NCBI RefSeq assembly: GCF_029855125.1
Contig: NZ_CP123229.1
Coordinates: forward strand, 3,144,501-3,208,500
From: Methylocapsa sp. D3K7
Lineage (GTDB): Bacteria; Pseudomonadota; Alphaproteobacteria; Rhizobiales; Beijerinckiaceae
Direction: 5' to 3'
DNA: 64,000 nt
Numbering within the stretch: the first letter of the stretch is position 1; every line of letters begins with the position of its first letter. A program made the translations under genes and the position numbers. Under the pieces are notes generated by a model that was not told the DNA's origin, ran no database searches, and saw only the letters and a program-made list of their open reading frames with translations. Below, piece after piece: positions 53,626 through 62,545 of the stretch.

Positions 53626-54198
53626 GATTGTCCCCTGCGAAATCGACTTCCGAGTGGTAGCCCAAAACCATGGCCGAAGCTAGGAAAGCGGGGCATTTTT
53701 CCGTGTTGCAACGGCCACTATTCCCGGAGCTGTAACAAATATAACACGGCCTGTACCGGCAGGTTGTGGTCCAGTAAATGCCACTGAACTTAAAGCAAAA
53801 ACAAGCATATCTCTGTTTTTTTGTGGTAATTGTATTTATTCATATCAATATTTATTGGTAAATTAATACGAATATCGTTTATAAATATTATGAATATTTA
53901 TATATTGTTATTATAAAACGCATCAAACTGAAATTATGTTGTGATAGATTAAAAATATAGTCGGCTCACGTGGCGGGGCCGCGGCGGAGATCGCTGAGCA
54001 GGCTACTGGCAGAAGTGCTCGCGCCGGAGCAGTATGGCGAAATCGGGTGGAAGCGCTGCCCTGGACGAGCCTGGGTACTCCGGCCTTTGCTTGCGGGTGG
54101 AGATCCCAGCAGCGGGGATGAGCCGCGGACAAGGATATGCCGCCCAGAAGCCGAAAGTCTCGTTTAAAACCGCTGGCTGGGCATGCTACACTCTTAAA
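53626..54198. other. AT-rich intergenic region between the Wza-like and aroK genes
   Basis: About 570 bases. Bases from roughly 53770 to 53950 are extremely AT-rich, with stretches such as TTATTCATATCAATATTTAT. No gene is supported there. The flanking genes are divergent, so both promoters are expected. The part after 54030 returns to normal GC and is open in the aroK frame, but has no similarity to AroK. TGCTACACTCTTAAA just before 54199 could include a -10 box. Confidence 0.5.
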
Positions 54199-55989
54199 AT
54201 GAGTATTGGCATCGCGTCCGGAGCAGATGGGGAGACGGAGAACGCGCCGGACAGGCGGGCGGGGCAACTCGTGCAAGCGCTGGGGCGCCGTTCGATCGTC
54301 CTCATCGGGCTCATGGGGTCGGGCAAGACCTCCAATGGCCGCCGGCTGGCGCAGATGCTCAATCTTCCCTTCGCCGACGCCGATGCCGAGATCGAAGCCG
54401 CGGCTGGCATGTCGATTTCGGAAATTTTCGTGCGGCATGGCGAGCCTTATTTCCGCGACGGGGAACGCCGCGTCATGGCCCGCCTTTTGAACGAGGGTCC
54501 GCGTGTTCTGGCAACTGGCGGCGGCGCCTTCATGAACGAAGAGACCAGAGCGCGGATTGCCGAGTCTGGCGTATCGATTTGGCTCAAAGCCGATCACGAC
54601 GTGCTCTGGCGCCGGGTACGGAAGCGCTCCCACCGTCCGCTCCTCCAAGGGGAGGATCCGGAACAAACGCTCCGGGTTCTCCTTGAGCAACGCTATCCGG
54701 TTTATGCGCGAGCCGACATCACCGTCGTGTCGCGGGATGGGCCGCAAGAACGGGCGGTCGAGGAGATGATCGAGGGCCTTGAGTTTTTTTTACGCTTTTC
54801 GCCGGATCCGCCGCCACTCTCAAATATAAGGAGAATTCCAAAAATGGAGGGGCAGCTGGACATCAGCGGGCAATCTCCGGCCAGCCAAGCGCGGATCGAA
54901 GTAAAGCTCGGCGCGCGCGGCTATGAGATTTTGATTGGCGAAGGGCTGATCGCAGACGCGGCGAATCAAATTCGCCGCATCGCCCCCGGAGCGGCCTGCG
55001 CGATTGTCACCGACACAAATGTCGAAAAATTGCATTTGCCGGCGCTCGAAAAAGCGCTGGACGGGGCAGGCATCCGCCATTCAACGGTCGCCGTGGCACC
55101 TGGCGAGGGGTCGAAATCCTTCGCCGAATATGCCCGCGTCTGCAATGCCTTGATCGGGGCGAAAATGGAGCGCGGCGATGTTGTCGTCGCGCTTGGCGGC
55201 GGGGTCGTTGGCGATCTCGCGGGTTTCGCCGCGGCGACGCTCCGGCGCGGGATGCGCTTTGTTCAGGTGCCGACAACGCTGCTGGCGGAGGTCGATTCCT
55301 CGGTTGGCGGCAAAACCGGGATCAACTCTCCGCATGGCAAGAACCTTGTTGGGGCTTTCCACCAGCCCTCGCTCGTGCTCGCCGACATCGCGACGCTCGA
55401 AACATTGCCGCTGCGGGAGTTTCGCGCCGGATATGCCGAGGTCGTCAAATATGGGCTGATCGGCGACGCGCGATTTTTTGCTTGGCTCGAAGCGCATTGG
55501 CGAGGCGTTTTCGCGGGGGGTGCCGAGCGGATTCATGCGATCGCGACAAGCTGCAAGGCCAAGGCTGCGATCGTCGCGCGCGACGAATATGAGGAAGGCG
55601 AACGCGCCCTCCTCAATCTCGGCCATACTTTTGGTCATGCCCTGGAACGGATCACCAATTACGATGGGGCAAGGCTTGTGCATGGCGAGGCTGTCGCGAT
55701 TGGCATGGCCTGCGCCTTTCGTTTTTCCGAGCAGCGCGGTCTTTGTAGCAAAGACGACCGTGCAAGGGTCGAAGCACATTTGCAATATGCCGGCTTACCA
55801 GTCCGCATCGTGGATATTCCAGGCTTGAACTCGGGCGCCGGAGAGATTGTGGACGCCATGTATCAGGACAAAAAGGTGACGCGCGGCGCTCTCACCTTTA
55901 TCCTCGCACGGGCTATTGGGGATTGCTTCATCGCCAAATCCGTGGAAGCCAGCGAGATCCTCGGATTTTTGCAAGACGAATTGGGATAG
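54199..55989 (+). CDS. aroKB: Shikimate kinase fused in frame to 3-dehydroquinate synthase
   Basis: One open frame of 596 residues holds two shikimate-pathway enzymes. Shikimate kinase (about 20-195): P-loop LIGLMGSGKTSNGRRLAQ, ADAEIEAAAGMSI, TGGGAFMNEETR and RPLLQG. 3-dehydroquinate synthase (about 225-596): APGEGSKSFAEY, VALGGGVVGDLAGFAAATL, PTTLLAEVDSSVGGKTGINS and LNLGHTFGHALERI, the last with zinc-binding histidines. The joint is suspicious: T8 at 54784-54791 lies near the end of the kinase, and if one T is skipped the kinase would stop at TAA 54827-54829, followed at once by AAGGAG and an ATG at 54844. So these may be separate aroK and aroB genes, or a true fusion. Confidence 0.88.
   Translation: MSIGIASGADGETENAPDRRAGQLVQALGRRSIVLIGLMGSGKTSNGRRLAQMLNLPFADADAEIEAAAGMSISEIFVRHGEPYFRDGERRVMARLLNEGPRVLATGGGAFMNEETRARIAESGVSIWLKADHDVLWRRVRKRSHRPLLQGEDPEQTLRVLLEQRYPVYARADITVVSRDGPQERAVEEMIEGLEFFLRFSPDPPPLSNIRRIPKMEGQLDISGQSPASQARIEVKLGARGYEILIGEGLIADAANQIRRIAPGAACAIVTDTNVEKLHLPALEKALDGAGIRHSTVAVAPGEGSKSFAEYARVCNALIGAKMERGDVVVALGGGVVGDLAGFAAATLRRGMRFVQVPTTLLAEVDSSVGGKTGINSPHGKNLVGAFHQPSLVLADIATLETLPLREFRAGYAEVVKYGLIGDARFFAWLEAHWRGVFAGGAERIHAIATSCKAKAAIVARDEYEEGERALLNLGHTFGHALERITNYDGARLVHGEAVAIGMACAFRFSEQRGLCSKDDRARVEAHLQYAGLPVRIVDIPGLNSGAGEIVDAMYQDKKVTRGALTFILARAIGDCFIAKSVEASEILGFLQDELG
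54828..54846 (+). promoter_or_regulatory. Internal ribosome binding site and possible aroB start
   Basis: AAGGAG at 54828-54833 lies 10 bases before an in-frame ATG (54844-54846) that begins MEGQLDISGQ, a few residues before the 3-dehydroquinate synthase domain. It suggests AroB can be made as a separate protein even though the upstream frame runs through. Confidence 0.65.
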
Positions 55990-56001
55990 GACATTCATAT
56001 C

Positions 56002-57318
56002 ATGCACGGCCCGAGTGCCGAGGTTACACCGCTCGATATTTGGCTTGCGGTTGCAACTATCCTTCTTTGCGTAGCTCTGTCGGCTTTTTTCGCAGCATCG
56101 GAGACGGCGCTCACCGCCGCTTCTAGGGCGCGCATGCACGGCCTGGAGAAAAACGGCGATCCCCGCGCCGCCCGGGTCAACCGGCTGCTGATGAGCCGGG
56201 AACGGCTGATCGGGACGACGCTGCTTGGCAATACGCTCGTCAATATTGGCGCTTCGGCTTTTACGACCAGTGTCCTTGTCGCCGTTGCCGGCGATCGCGG
56301 CGCGATCTACGCGACCGGCCTCATGACCATCATTTTACTGGTGTTCGCCGAAGTCATGCCGAAGACGGTGGCGATCAATTATCCCGACCGCACATCGCTG
56401 CTTGTCGCGCGCGCGATCTCTTTTTTCGTCGCCATTTTTGGGCCGGTTCTCATCGCCGTTGAAGTGTTCGTGCGCGGTTTGTTGAAACTTGCCGGCGTCG
56501 ATACGAGCCGCCGGCATTCGATTTTGTCGGGCCATGAAGAGTTGAAAAGTGCCGTCGATCTCCTGCATCGCGAGGGTGGTGTGGCGCGGTCCGACCGTGA
56601 CATGTTCGGCGGCCTGCTCGAACTTCGCGACCTCGAAGTCTCGGACGTCATGGTTCACCGGACGAAAATGCTTGCCCTCAACGCCGATTTGCCGCCGCAA
56701 GAGTTGATCCGGGAGGTGGCGGCCGCGCCTTATTCGCGGCTGCCGCTCTGGCGCGGCGAGCCGGAAAATATCGTTGGCGTCTTGCATGCACGCGACCTTT
56801 TGCGTGCCCTCGAAGCGGCCGGAAATATCGCCGGCAATTTCAAGGTCGAGAGCATCGCGATCGAGCCCTGGTTCGTGCCGGATTCGACTCCGGTGCAGGA
56901 TCAGCTTCAGGCCTTCTTGAAACGCAAAACCCATTTCGCGCTCGTCGTCGATGAATATGGCGTTGTCATGGGCCTTGTCACCCTGGAGGATATTATCGAG
57001 GAAATCGTTGGCGACATCGCCGACGAGCATGATGTCATCGTGCAAGGCGTGCGCATGTTGGCGGGCGGCTCCGCGATCGTCGATGGCTCGGTGCCGATTC
57101 GCGATCTCAACCGGGTGATGGGCTGGGATCTGCCGGATGAGGAAGCCACCACCGTCGCCGGGCTTGTGATTAATGAGGCACGCGCCATTCCGGAGTCAGG
57201 TCAGGTCTTCACCTTTCACAATTTCCGCTTCGAAGTGCTGCGTAAAACGCGCAACCGGATCACCTCGCTGAAAATCATGCCGGAGCAACCCGGCGCGGAA
57301 ACAGCGGCGAATGCATGA
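56002..57318 (+). CDS. HlyC/CorC (CNNM) family membrane protein with CBS pair
   Basis: A 438-residue protein. The DUF21/CNNM membrane domain occupies about 1-195 (FFAASETALTAASRARMHG and GNTLVNIGASAFTTSVLV); two CBS domains follow at about 215-340 (VSDVMVHRTKMLALNADLP and FALVVDEYGVVMGLVTLEDI); a CorC_HlyC domain closes the protein (DGSVPIRDLNRVMGWDLPDE). Family members take part in magnesium or cobalt export or resistance. It starts 12 bases after aroB, a conserved neighbour in alphaproteobacteria, probably in the same operon. Confidence 0.9.
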   Translation: MHGPSAEVTPLDIWLAVATILLCVALSAFFAASETALTAASRARMHGLEKNGDPRAARVNRLLMSRERLIGTTLLGNTLVNIGASAFTTSVLVAVAGDRGAIYATGLMTIILLVFAEVMPKTVAINYPDRTSLLVARAISFFVAIFGPVLIAVEVFVRGLLKLAGVDTSRRHSILSGHEELKSAVDLLHREGGVARSDRDMFGGLLELRDLEVSDVMVHRTKMLALNADLPPQELIREVAAAPYSRLPLWRGEPENIVGVLHARDLLRALEAAGNIAGNFKVESIAIEPWFVPDSTPVQDQLQAFLKRKTHFALVVDEYGVVMGLVTLEDIIEEIVGDIADEHDVIVQGVRMLAGGSAIVDGSVPIRDLNRVMGWDLPDEEATTVAGLVINEARAIPESGQVFTFHNFRFEVLRKTRNRITSLKIMPEQPGAETAANA

Positions 57319-57343
57319 TTACGTGCTTGCAAAAGCCGGATGC

Positions 57344-57937
57344 TTAACCCGGCGGTGACTCGCTGCTGTTTGGTTCCATGTCCCGCGCGACCTTGCGTTG
57401 AAAGGCGCCGTCGTCGCCCTTGGCCAAAAGTCCGGCGTTAGCCGCGATTGTGACGCATAGCGTATCGACCCAAGCAGTGTCCGCCTTGGCGAAATCGCCA
57501 AGCACATAATTGTGCACCAGCGCCTTGTCGCCTGGGTGGCCGATGCCGATCCGCACCCGGCGGTAGTCGTTACCAAGATGGCTGGTCAAAGATTTCAAGC
57601 CATTGTGGCCGGCGTTGCCGCCACCGGTCTTGACCCGGACCGCGCTTGGGGGAAGGTCGAGTTCGTCATGAAAAACGACGATCTGGGCGGGCTCGATCTT
57701 ATAAAAGCGGGCCGCCTCACCGGCGGCGCGGCCGGATTCATTCATATAGGTTTGCGGTTTTAAGAGAATGACTCTTTCACCTTCGAGTCCGATCTCGCTG
57801 ACGAGAGCTTGGAAGCGCGAACGGAAGTCCGGCGCTTTATACATGCGCGCGATGGCGTCAAGAACCATGAAGCCTGCGTTGTGGCGATGGGCGGCGAAGG
57901 ATTTGCCCATATTGCCGAGGCCGACGAAGAGAAGCAT
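57344..57937 (-). CDS. pth: Peptidyl-tRNA hydrolase
   Basis: A 197-residue enzyme that frees tRNA from stalled peptidyl-tRNA. Active-site motifs are VGLGNMGKSFAAHRHNAGF (with catalytic His), KPQTYMNESG, FHDELDLPP and GGGNAGHNGLKSL. The first motif has Met where most Pth proteins have Pro (GLGNPG), otherwise the site is standard. It lies after rplY on the minus strand, the conserved rplY-pth pair, with a hairpin between them. Confidence 0.94.
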   Translation of the reverse strand: MLLFVGLGNMGKSFAAHRHNAGFMVLDAIARMYKAPDFRSRFQALVSEIGLEGERVILLKPQTYMNESGRAAGEAARFYKIEPAQIVVFHDELDLPPSAVRVKTGGGNAGHNGLKSLTSHLGNDYRRVRIGIGHPGDKALVHNYVLGDFAKADTAWVDTLCVTIAANAGLLAKGDDGAFQRKVARDMEPNSSESPPG

Positions 57938-57961
57938 GACGCCTGCTTGGAAGCATTAGAG

Positions 57962-57992
57962 TGTTTGCGCGCGAAAAATCCGCGCGCAAACA
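57962..57992. terminator. Perfect 12-bp hairpin between rplY and pth
   Basis: TGTTTGCGCGCG (57962-57973) and CGCGCGCAAACA (57981-57992) are perfect complements around a 7-base loop. It starts 8 bases after the rplY stop on the minus strand. No T-run follows, so it may be a processing or attenuating hairpin in the rplY-pth message rather than a full terminator. Confidence 0.6.
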
Positions 57993-57999
57993 TGCCCTG

Positions 58000-58710
58000 C
58001 TATTTCTTGCCCTTCGGGGGCGCCTTTGCGGGAGCACCGGCAGGCGCGGCGGCGGCAGGCGCGGCGGCCTTCCCACCCTTTGCATCCGCGGCGGCGGCGG
58101 GCGCCGCCGAGGTGGCGGCCGCGGCGGCGGGCTCTTCTGCGGCCACCAGTGGCGGCGAGATCGACGCAATCGTAAAATCGCGTTCGCGCTGGGTTGGCTT
58201 GCAGCCTTCGGGCAAGGGAAGATCGGTGATGTGCACCGAGTCATGGATCTGCAAAGAGGCGAGATCGGCGGTGACCGCTTCTGGAATGTTATCGGCCGGA
58301 ACCCGCATTTCAATCGCGTGACGCACGATGTTCAAGGTGCCGCCCTTTTTGATGCCAGGGCAGATATCTTGGTTGAGGAAATGCACCGGCACCTGCACGC
58401 GCAGACTTGCTCCCGGCTTCAGCCGCAGGAAATCGACATGGAGAGGCTGATCCTTGATCGGATCGAGCTGGTAATCGCGCGGAATGACGCGTTGTTTCGC
58501 GCCATTCAGGTCAAGTTCGAAGATCGTCGTCAGGAAATGCCCGGCGTAGATCAACTTGTTCAATTCGCGGTAATCGAGCGCGATCGGTTCGGCGGCATCG
58601 CCGCCGCCATAGATCACGCCTGGAATACGGCCATCACGACGAACGCTGCGGGCGGCCCCCTTGCCTGTCCCCTTACGCGTCGTGGCCGCGAGAGTTTTCG
58701 TCCCGGCCAT
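58000..58710 (-). CDS. rplY: 50S ribosomal protein L25/general stress protein Ctc (bL25)
   Basis: A 236-residue long-form bL25. The 5S-rRNA-binding N-terminal domain has [18 protein letters not shown] and [16 protein letters not shown]; the C-terminal beta domain includes [20 protein letters not shown] and [12 protein letters not shown] tail of about 50 residues, nearly all Ala/Pro/Lys, follows. It binds 5S rRNA in the large subunit. The pair rplY-pth is a conserved arrangement. Confidence 0.94.
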   Translation of the reverse strand: MAGTKTLAATTRKGTGKGAARSVRRDGRIPGVIYGGGDAAEPIALDYRELNKLIYAGHFLTTIFELDLNGAKQRVIPRDYQLDPIKDQPLHVDFLRLKPGASLRVQVPVHFLNQDICPGIKKGGTLNIVRHAIEMRVPADNIPEAVTADLASLQIHDSVHITDLPLPEGCKPTQRERDFTIASISPPLVAAEEPAAAAATSAAPAAAADAKGGKAAAPAAAAPAGAPAKAPPKGKK

Positions 58711-58880
58711 TTCGGTATCCTTAGGAATTCGTGGAAAAGATGACGCGCCCGTGCCTCCAGGGGTGCCGGAAGGGACGCGCCACGGCTTATAGCGGCGGGA
58801 GGGCGCCTATGCAATGCTAATGGACGGGGCGCCCTTTGGGCGAGGATATGAACCCCTAGGGGCGATTGCCGAAGGAGCGT

Positions 58881-60668
58881 GTGATTTCCCGGTTTGATAT
58901 TCTTACCCTCATTCCCCTCCGCATACGCGGTCTCGTCCGGCGCCATGAGGTTGGATTCATTGGGCTTGCGGGGTTGGCAGGCGGTATTGCGGGTCTCAGC
59001 GTCGCCGCGCTGCTCGGGACCACCAATTTTTTGCACCGCTGGCTCTTCGGCCATCCGCATTTGAGCAGTCTTACGGCGCTCGATTCGCCTTTTCTGGCGT
59101 TCATCCCGCTGATGGGCGGTCTCCTTCTCGGGATTTCCGGGATTTATGTGCGCAAATGGATGCCCCGAAGGCCGGTCGATCCGATCGAGGCCAATGCGCT
59201 GCAAGGCGGCCGGATGTCCATCAAGGATAGCTTGGTCATTGCCGCGCAAACGGTGGTTTCGAACGGTTTTGGCGCTTCGGTGGGATTGGAGGCCGCCTAT
59301 ACGCAGATGGGCTCGGGCCTTGCCTCCTGGCTCGGGACGGCGTTCCGGCTGCGGCGCGGCGACATGCGCACGCTCGTTGCCTGCGGTTCGGCGGGGGCCA
59401 TTGCCGCGGCCTTCGGAGCGCCTTTGACCGGCGCGTTCTACGGTTTCGAGCTGATTTTGGGGACCTACACGCCCTTCGGCCTCGCGCCTGTCGGCGCGGC
59501 GGCGGTCTGCGGGGTTCTGGTCTCCAAGGCGTTTGGCGCGAGCGGCGAATTCATGAACCAAATGACCCTGAAATCGGCGCTTTCTCCGACCGATATGGGA
59601 TTTTTGCTGGTTCTTGGGATCATTTGCGCGCTGTTCGGGATCCGCATGATGCGGGCCGTCACATCGGTCGAACGATTCTGCGCAGGCATCGCCTTGCCAA
59701 GCCCCCTGCAACCGATGTTTGGGGGTCTGCTTGTCGGGCTGCTCGCGCTGGTGACGCCACATGTGCTGGCCTCGGGCCATGGCGCCTTGTTCGAGCTTTT
59801 TGGGCCGGGGTCCGGCCCCTCCGATGTCGTCCTCATCACGCTTCTTCTGAAGGCGCTCGCGTCGGTGATTTCGCTTGGCACAGGCTTTCGCGGCGGCCTT
59901 TTCTTTGCCTCGCTCTATCTCGGCGGCATGATCGGCTTGGTATTTTTCTACGCGGTCCAATATTTCGACCCGTCGCTGGCTCCCGACATGACTGTCTGCA
60001 CGCTCATCGGAATGTCGGCGCTCGCCGTGGCGATCATCGGAGCGCCCATGGCGATGAGTTTCCTCGCCTTGGAGACAACGGGCGATTTCCCGCTCGGCCT
60101 CGTGATGCTGGCCGTGGCAAGCGTCGTCTCGATCATCGTGCGGCGGACGTTTGGCTATTCCTTCGCGACGTGGCGATTGCATGTGCGCGGCGAATCGATC
60201 CGCAGCGCGCAGGACGTCGGCTGGATGCGGGACCTGACGGCGGGACGTCTCATGCGAACGGACGTGCCGAAGGCGTCGCTTGATATGCCGCTCGCTGCGT
60301 TCATAAAAGCTTTTCCGGCGCAATCGGCAAACCAGTGGGTCGTCCTGACAGGTCCCTCTGGCGGATACGCGGGACTGCTATTCGTTCCCGATGTGCATCT
60401 TGCCGGAGCAAACGGCAGTGCCAACACAACCGGACTTGGTCAACTTGCGCGATCAACCAATATTTTTTTGCAGCCGGAGATGAACATCAAACTTGCCGTG
60501 CAATATTTCGAGCAAAACGAAAATGAAGCGCTCGCGGTCGTCGATAATGAGAAGGACCGCCATGTCGTCGGGCTATTGACCGAGGCGCATGTGTTGCGCC
60601 GTTACACCGATGAACTCGACAAGGCCCACCGCGAACTTTCGGGTGAAAGTTGGGTAGGGGGGAATTGA
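58881..60668 (+). CDS. ClC-family chloride channel/antiporter-like protein with C-terminal CBS region
   Basis: A 595-residue membrane protein with about ten or more helices and a cytoplasmic tail of two CBS-like segments (from about residue 450). The ClC motifs are divergent: the GREGP-equivalent reads ASVGLEAAYTQMGSG, keeping the gating glutamate but losing the usual Gly-Pro, and GTGFRGGLFFASLYLGGM matches the GGxFxPxL region. The canonical GSGIP is not seen; DPIEANAL occupies that place. The ion preference is therefore uncertain. The start is a GTG at 58881, fixed by GAAGGAG at 58871-58877; a TTG at 58866 is in frame. Confidence 0.87.
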   Translation: MISRFDILTLIPLRIRGLVRRHEVGFIGLAGLAGGIAGLSVAALLGTTNFLHRWLFGHPHLSSLTALDSPFLAFIPLMGGLLLGISGIYVRKWMPRRPVDPIEANALQGGRMSIKDSLVIAAQTVVSNGFGASVGLEAAYTQMGSGLASWLGTAFRLRRGDMRTLVACGSAGAIAAAFGAPLTGAFYGFELILGTYTPFGLAPVGAAAVCGVLVSKAFGASGEFMNQMTLKSALSPTDMGFLLVLGIICALFGIRMMRAVTSVERFCAGIALPSPLQPMFGGLLVGLLALVTPHVLASGHGALFELFGPGSGPSDVVLITLLLKALASVISLGTGFRGGLFFASLYLGGMIGLVFFYAVQYFDPSLAPDMTVCTLIGMSALAVAIIGAPMAMSFLALETTGDFPLGLVMLAVASVVSIIVRRTFGYSFATWRLHVRGESIRSAQDVGWMRDLTAGRLMRTDVPKASLDMPLAAFIKAFPAQSANQWVVLTGPSGGYAGLLFVPDVHLAGANGSANTTGLGQLARSTNIFLQPEMNIKLAVQYFEQNENEALAVVDNEKDRHVVGLLTEAHVLRRYTDELDKAHRELSGESWVGGN

Positions 60669-60683
60669 GGATGCTTGCGAGCC

Positions 60684-61526
60684 TTATATATCCCGGCCCT
60701 CGACTTCGAGCGTCAGCTTTTCGACCAGTTTTTGAACGTCCGGGTCGAGCGGATAGATGACGAGCACCTTGTTGAAAACCTCCAAGGCGCCTTTGTCGAG
60801 CCCGGCCCCTTGCAAGATCATTCCCATCCCTGCGAGAGCGCCGAAGTGGCGCGGCTCCAGTTTCACCACCTGGTCAATATCCACCATCGCGCCATCCGTA
60901 TCGCCGGTCAAAAACCGAGTGACGGCGCGCTGATTCCAGGCTTCCGCCCAGCCAGGTTCCAGCTCGATCAGCTTGTCATACAGAGACAACGCGAGGGGAA
61001 ATTGCCCCTCCTGCACGGAAGCGGTCGCGCGTTGCATAAGGAGGTTTGCAGTATCGGAATAAGATCGCAACCAAATCTGCTGGATCGACGTCGCGATGTG
61101 CTGCGCGTCTTCCTGCTGGCTGGCCTTGCGGAGGCGCTCGAACAACGCGTCGAGCGTTTGTTGGCGCACGGCCTCCGGCGGCGGCTTCGGCGCCAAGGCT
61201 TTTTTCAATTGCTCGACCTTCGCCGCGGCCGCGGATTTTTCCGCTGTGGTGCGGCCAGCTTTTCCGGTTGCAGCGGCCGGACCCTTTCGATCTGCCCCTT
61301 TGACGGACTGGCCTTCTCTCGGCAGCGCCCAGAGTTTTTCAAGATCGAAACGGGAGAACGGGCGTCGCGGCGAAGGGACAGGCGCATCATCGCCAGGGAT
61401 TTCGTCCCAGTCGCTGTCAGGCGGGGCTATTCCTCCCCCTGGCGCTTGGGCGAGCGCATAACTGCCGGTCATGAGAACAGCGGCCACACTTACCACGCGG
61501 AGGAAACAGCCACGTATCAGCTTCAA
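60684..61526 (-). CDS. Exported tetratricopeptide-repeat protein
   Basis: A 280-residue protein with a signal peptide ending near SYALAQA, then a Pro/Asp-rich segment and an Ala/Lys-rich region. TPR repeats occupy about 160-270: ATASVQEGQFPLALSLYDKL, AEAWNQRAVTRFLTGDTDGA and HFGALAGMGMILQGAGLDKG. It is probably a periplasmic protein-interaction scaffold. Family members are common in Hyphomicrobiales without assigned function. It is convergent with the ClC gene, 15 bases away, and lies 33 bases downstream of rpmJ on the same strand. Confidence 0.82.
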   Translation of the reverse strand: MKLIRGCFLRVVSVAAVLMTGSYALAQAPGGGIAPPDSDWDEIPGDDAPVPSPRRPFSRFDLEKLWALPREGQSVKGADRKGPAAATGKAGRTTAEKSAAAAKVEQLKKALAPKPPPEAVRQQTLDALFERLRKASQQEDAQHIATSIQQIWLRSYSDTANLLMQRATASVQEGQFPLALSLYDKLIELEPGWAEAWNQRAVTRFLTGDTDGAMVDIDQVVKLEPRHFGALAGMGMILQGAGLDKGALEVFNKVLVIYPLDPDVQKLVEKLTLEVEGRDI

Positions 61527-61559
61527 AGAAAAATCCGGCTCACGCGACCGGCCACAGCA

Positions 61560-61685
61560 TCAACCCTGCCGGGCCTTGTAGCGTTTTTGCGTCTTGTTGA
61601 TGATATACACCCGGCCCTTGCGGCGCACCAGCTGATTGTCGCGATGCCGCGTGCGCAAGGATTTCAAGGAGTTACGAACTTTCAT
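61560..61685 (-). CDS. rpmJ: 50S ribosomal protein bL36
   Basis: A 41-residue basic protein, [18 protein letters not shown] at the N-terminus and [14 protein letters not shown] at the C-terminus, identical in layout to the alphaproteobacterial long form of bL36. The zinc-binding cysteines of the C+ form are absent (C-minus type). It binds 23S rRNA in the large subunit. The TPR gene lies downstream. Confidence 0.95.
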   Translation of the reverse strand: MKVRNSLKSLRTRHRDNQLVRRKGRVYIINKTQKRYKARQG

Positions 61686-61894
61686 CGGACTTGTTCCAAA
61701 AAAACAACCGGCCCTTCCGGCCAGTTTCAATGCAAACGTAAGCTCCGTATGCCCTATTCATCGCCCGCAATCAACCTCAATAAGGTGTCCTCTCCTCGGT
61801 GGCTGCCTTGCTTCGGCCGAACTTCCGCGTCCATAAATTCGTCCTGGCTGGAGAGCCGGGCGATCGCATCGCGCACGCCGTCCAAAGGTTCTGC
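61686..61894. other. Divergent leader region of rpmJ and the DUF1007-NicO pair
   Basis: About 210 bases. On the minus strand, just before rpmJ, a GC-rich element (GGCCGGAAGGGCCGG at about 61707-61721) is followed by TTTTTTT (61696-61702), about 10 bases before the rpmJ start. It looks like a weak attenuator. No clear metal-responsive operator was found on the other side. Confidence 0.4.
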
Positions 61895-62545
61895 ATGAAC
61901 AAGTGTCTCCGTGCGAGGCTTTTTCTATCTATGCTTTTTGTTGGGATTTCAGCGGGCGCCGCGGCGGCGCACCCGCATGTGTGGGTCACGGCGCGGGCGC
62001 AGGTGGTTTTCAACACGCAAGGTCAGATCGAGGCAATCCGGAACGCCTGGGTTTTCGATGAGATGTATTCGGCTTTCGCGACGCAGGGGATCGGGAAGGA
62101 CGGGCAGCTGTTGAGCAAGGACGAACTCGCTCCGCTTGCCAAGACCAATGTCGAGTCTCTCGAGGAATTCGATTATTTCACCTATGCGAAGGCGGCGAGC
62201 CAAAAGATCGAATTCGGTGCCCCGGCCGATTATTCGCTGGAGCAACGGCAGGATAAGCTTGTGGTCTTGCGCTTTACCCTCCCGCTGAAGACTCCGACGA
62301 GCGCAACCAGGGCGTTTTCCTTCCAAGTCTATGATCCGACCTATTTCGTCGCCTTCGAAATGGAAAAGGATAACCCAGTCAGCTTGGCTGGGGCGCCAAA
62401 AGGGTGTTCGATCAATGTTCTTGGGTCGAACCCGCTGGCAGCCTCTGACACCAAAAAACTCTCCGAATCGTTTTTCAGCGGTTTGTCCCCAGGCACCGAT
62501 TTTGGGGTCAAGCTGGCCAGCCGGATCATTGTCGCATGTCCGTAA
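61895..62545 (+). CDS. DUF1007 family periplasmic protein
   Basis: A 216-residue protein with a signal peptide ending at AAAAHPHVWV. The start of the mature protein, HPHVW, is the hallmark of DUF1007 and exposes two histidines at the N-terminus after cleavage, a likely metal-binding end. The body includes NAWVFDEMYSAFATQGIG and YDPTYFVAFEME. DUF1007 proteins are encoded with NicO-type transporters and thought to bind nickel, cobalt or zinc in the periplasm. The stop overlaps the NicO gene by ten bases. Confidence 0.87.
   Translation: MNKCLRARLFLSMLFVGISAGAAAAHPHVWVTARAQVVFNTQGQIEAIRNAWVFDEMYSAFATQGIGKDGQLLSKDELAPLAKTNVESLEEFDYFTYAKAASQKIEFGAPADYSLEQRQDKLVVLRFTLPLKTPTSATRAFSFQVYDPTYFVAFEMEKDNPVSLAGAPKGCSINVLGSNPLAASDTKKLSESFFSGLSPGTDFGVKLASRIIVACP

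Noticed and set aside
53923..54747. 274-residue minus-strand frame
   Set aside because: Mostly antisense to the shikimate kinase domain; no family similarity.
58614..60323. 569-residue minus-strand frame
   Set aside because: Antisense to the ClC gene and overlapping rplY; low-complexity Arg/Gly/His composition typical of a shadow frame.
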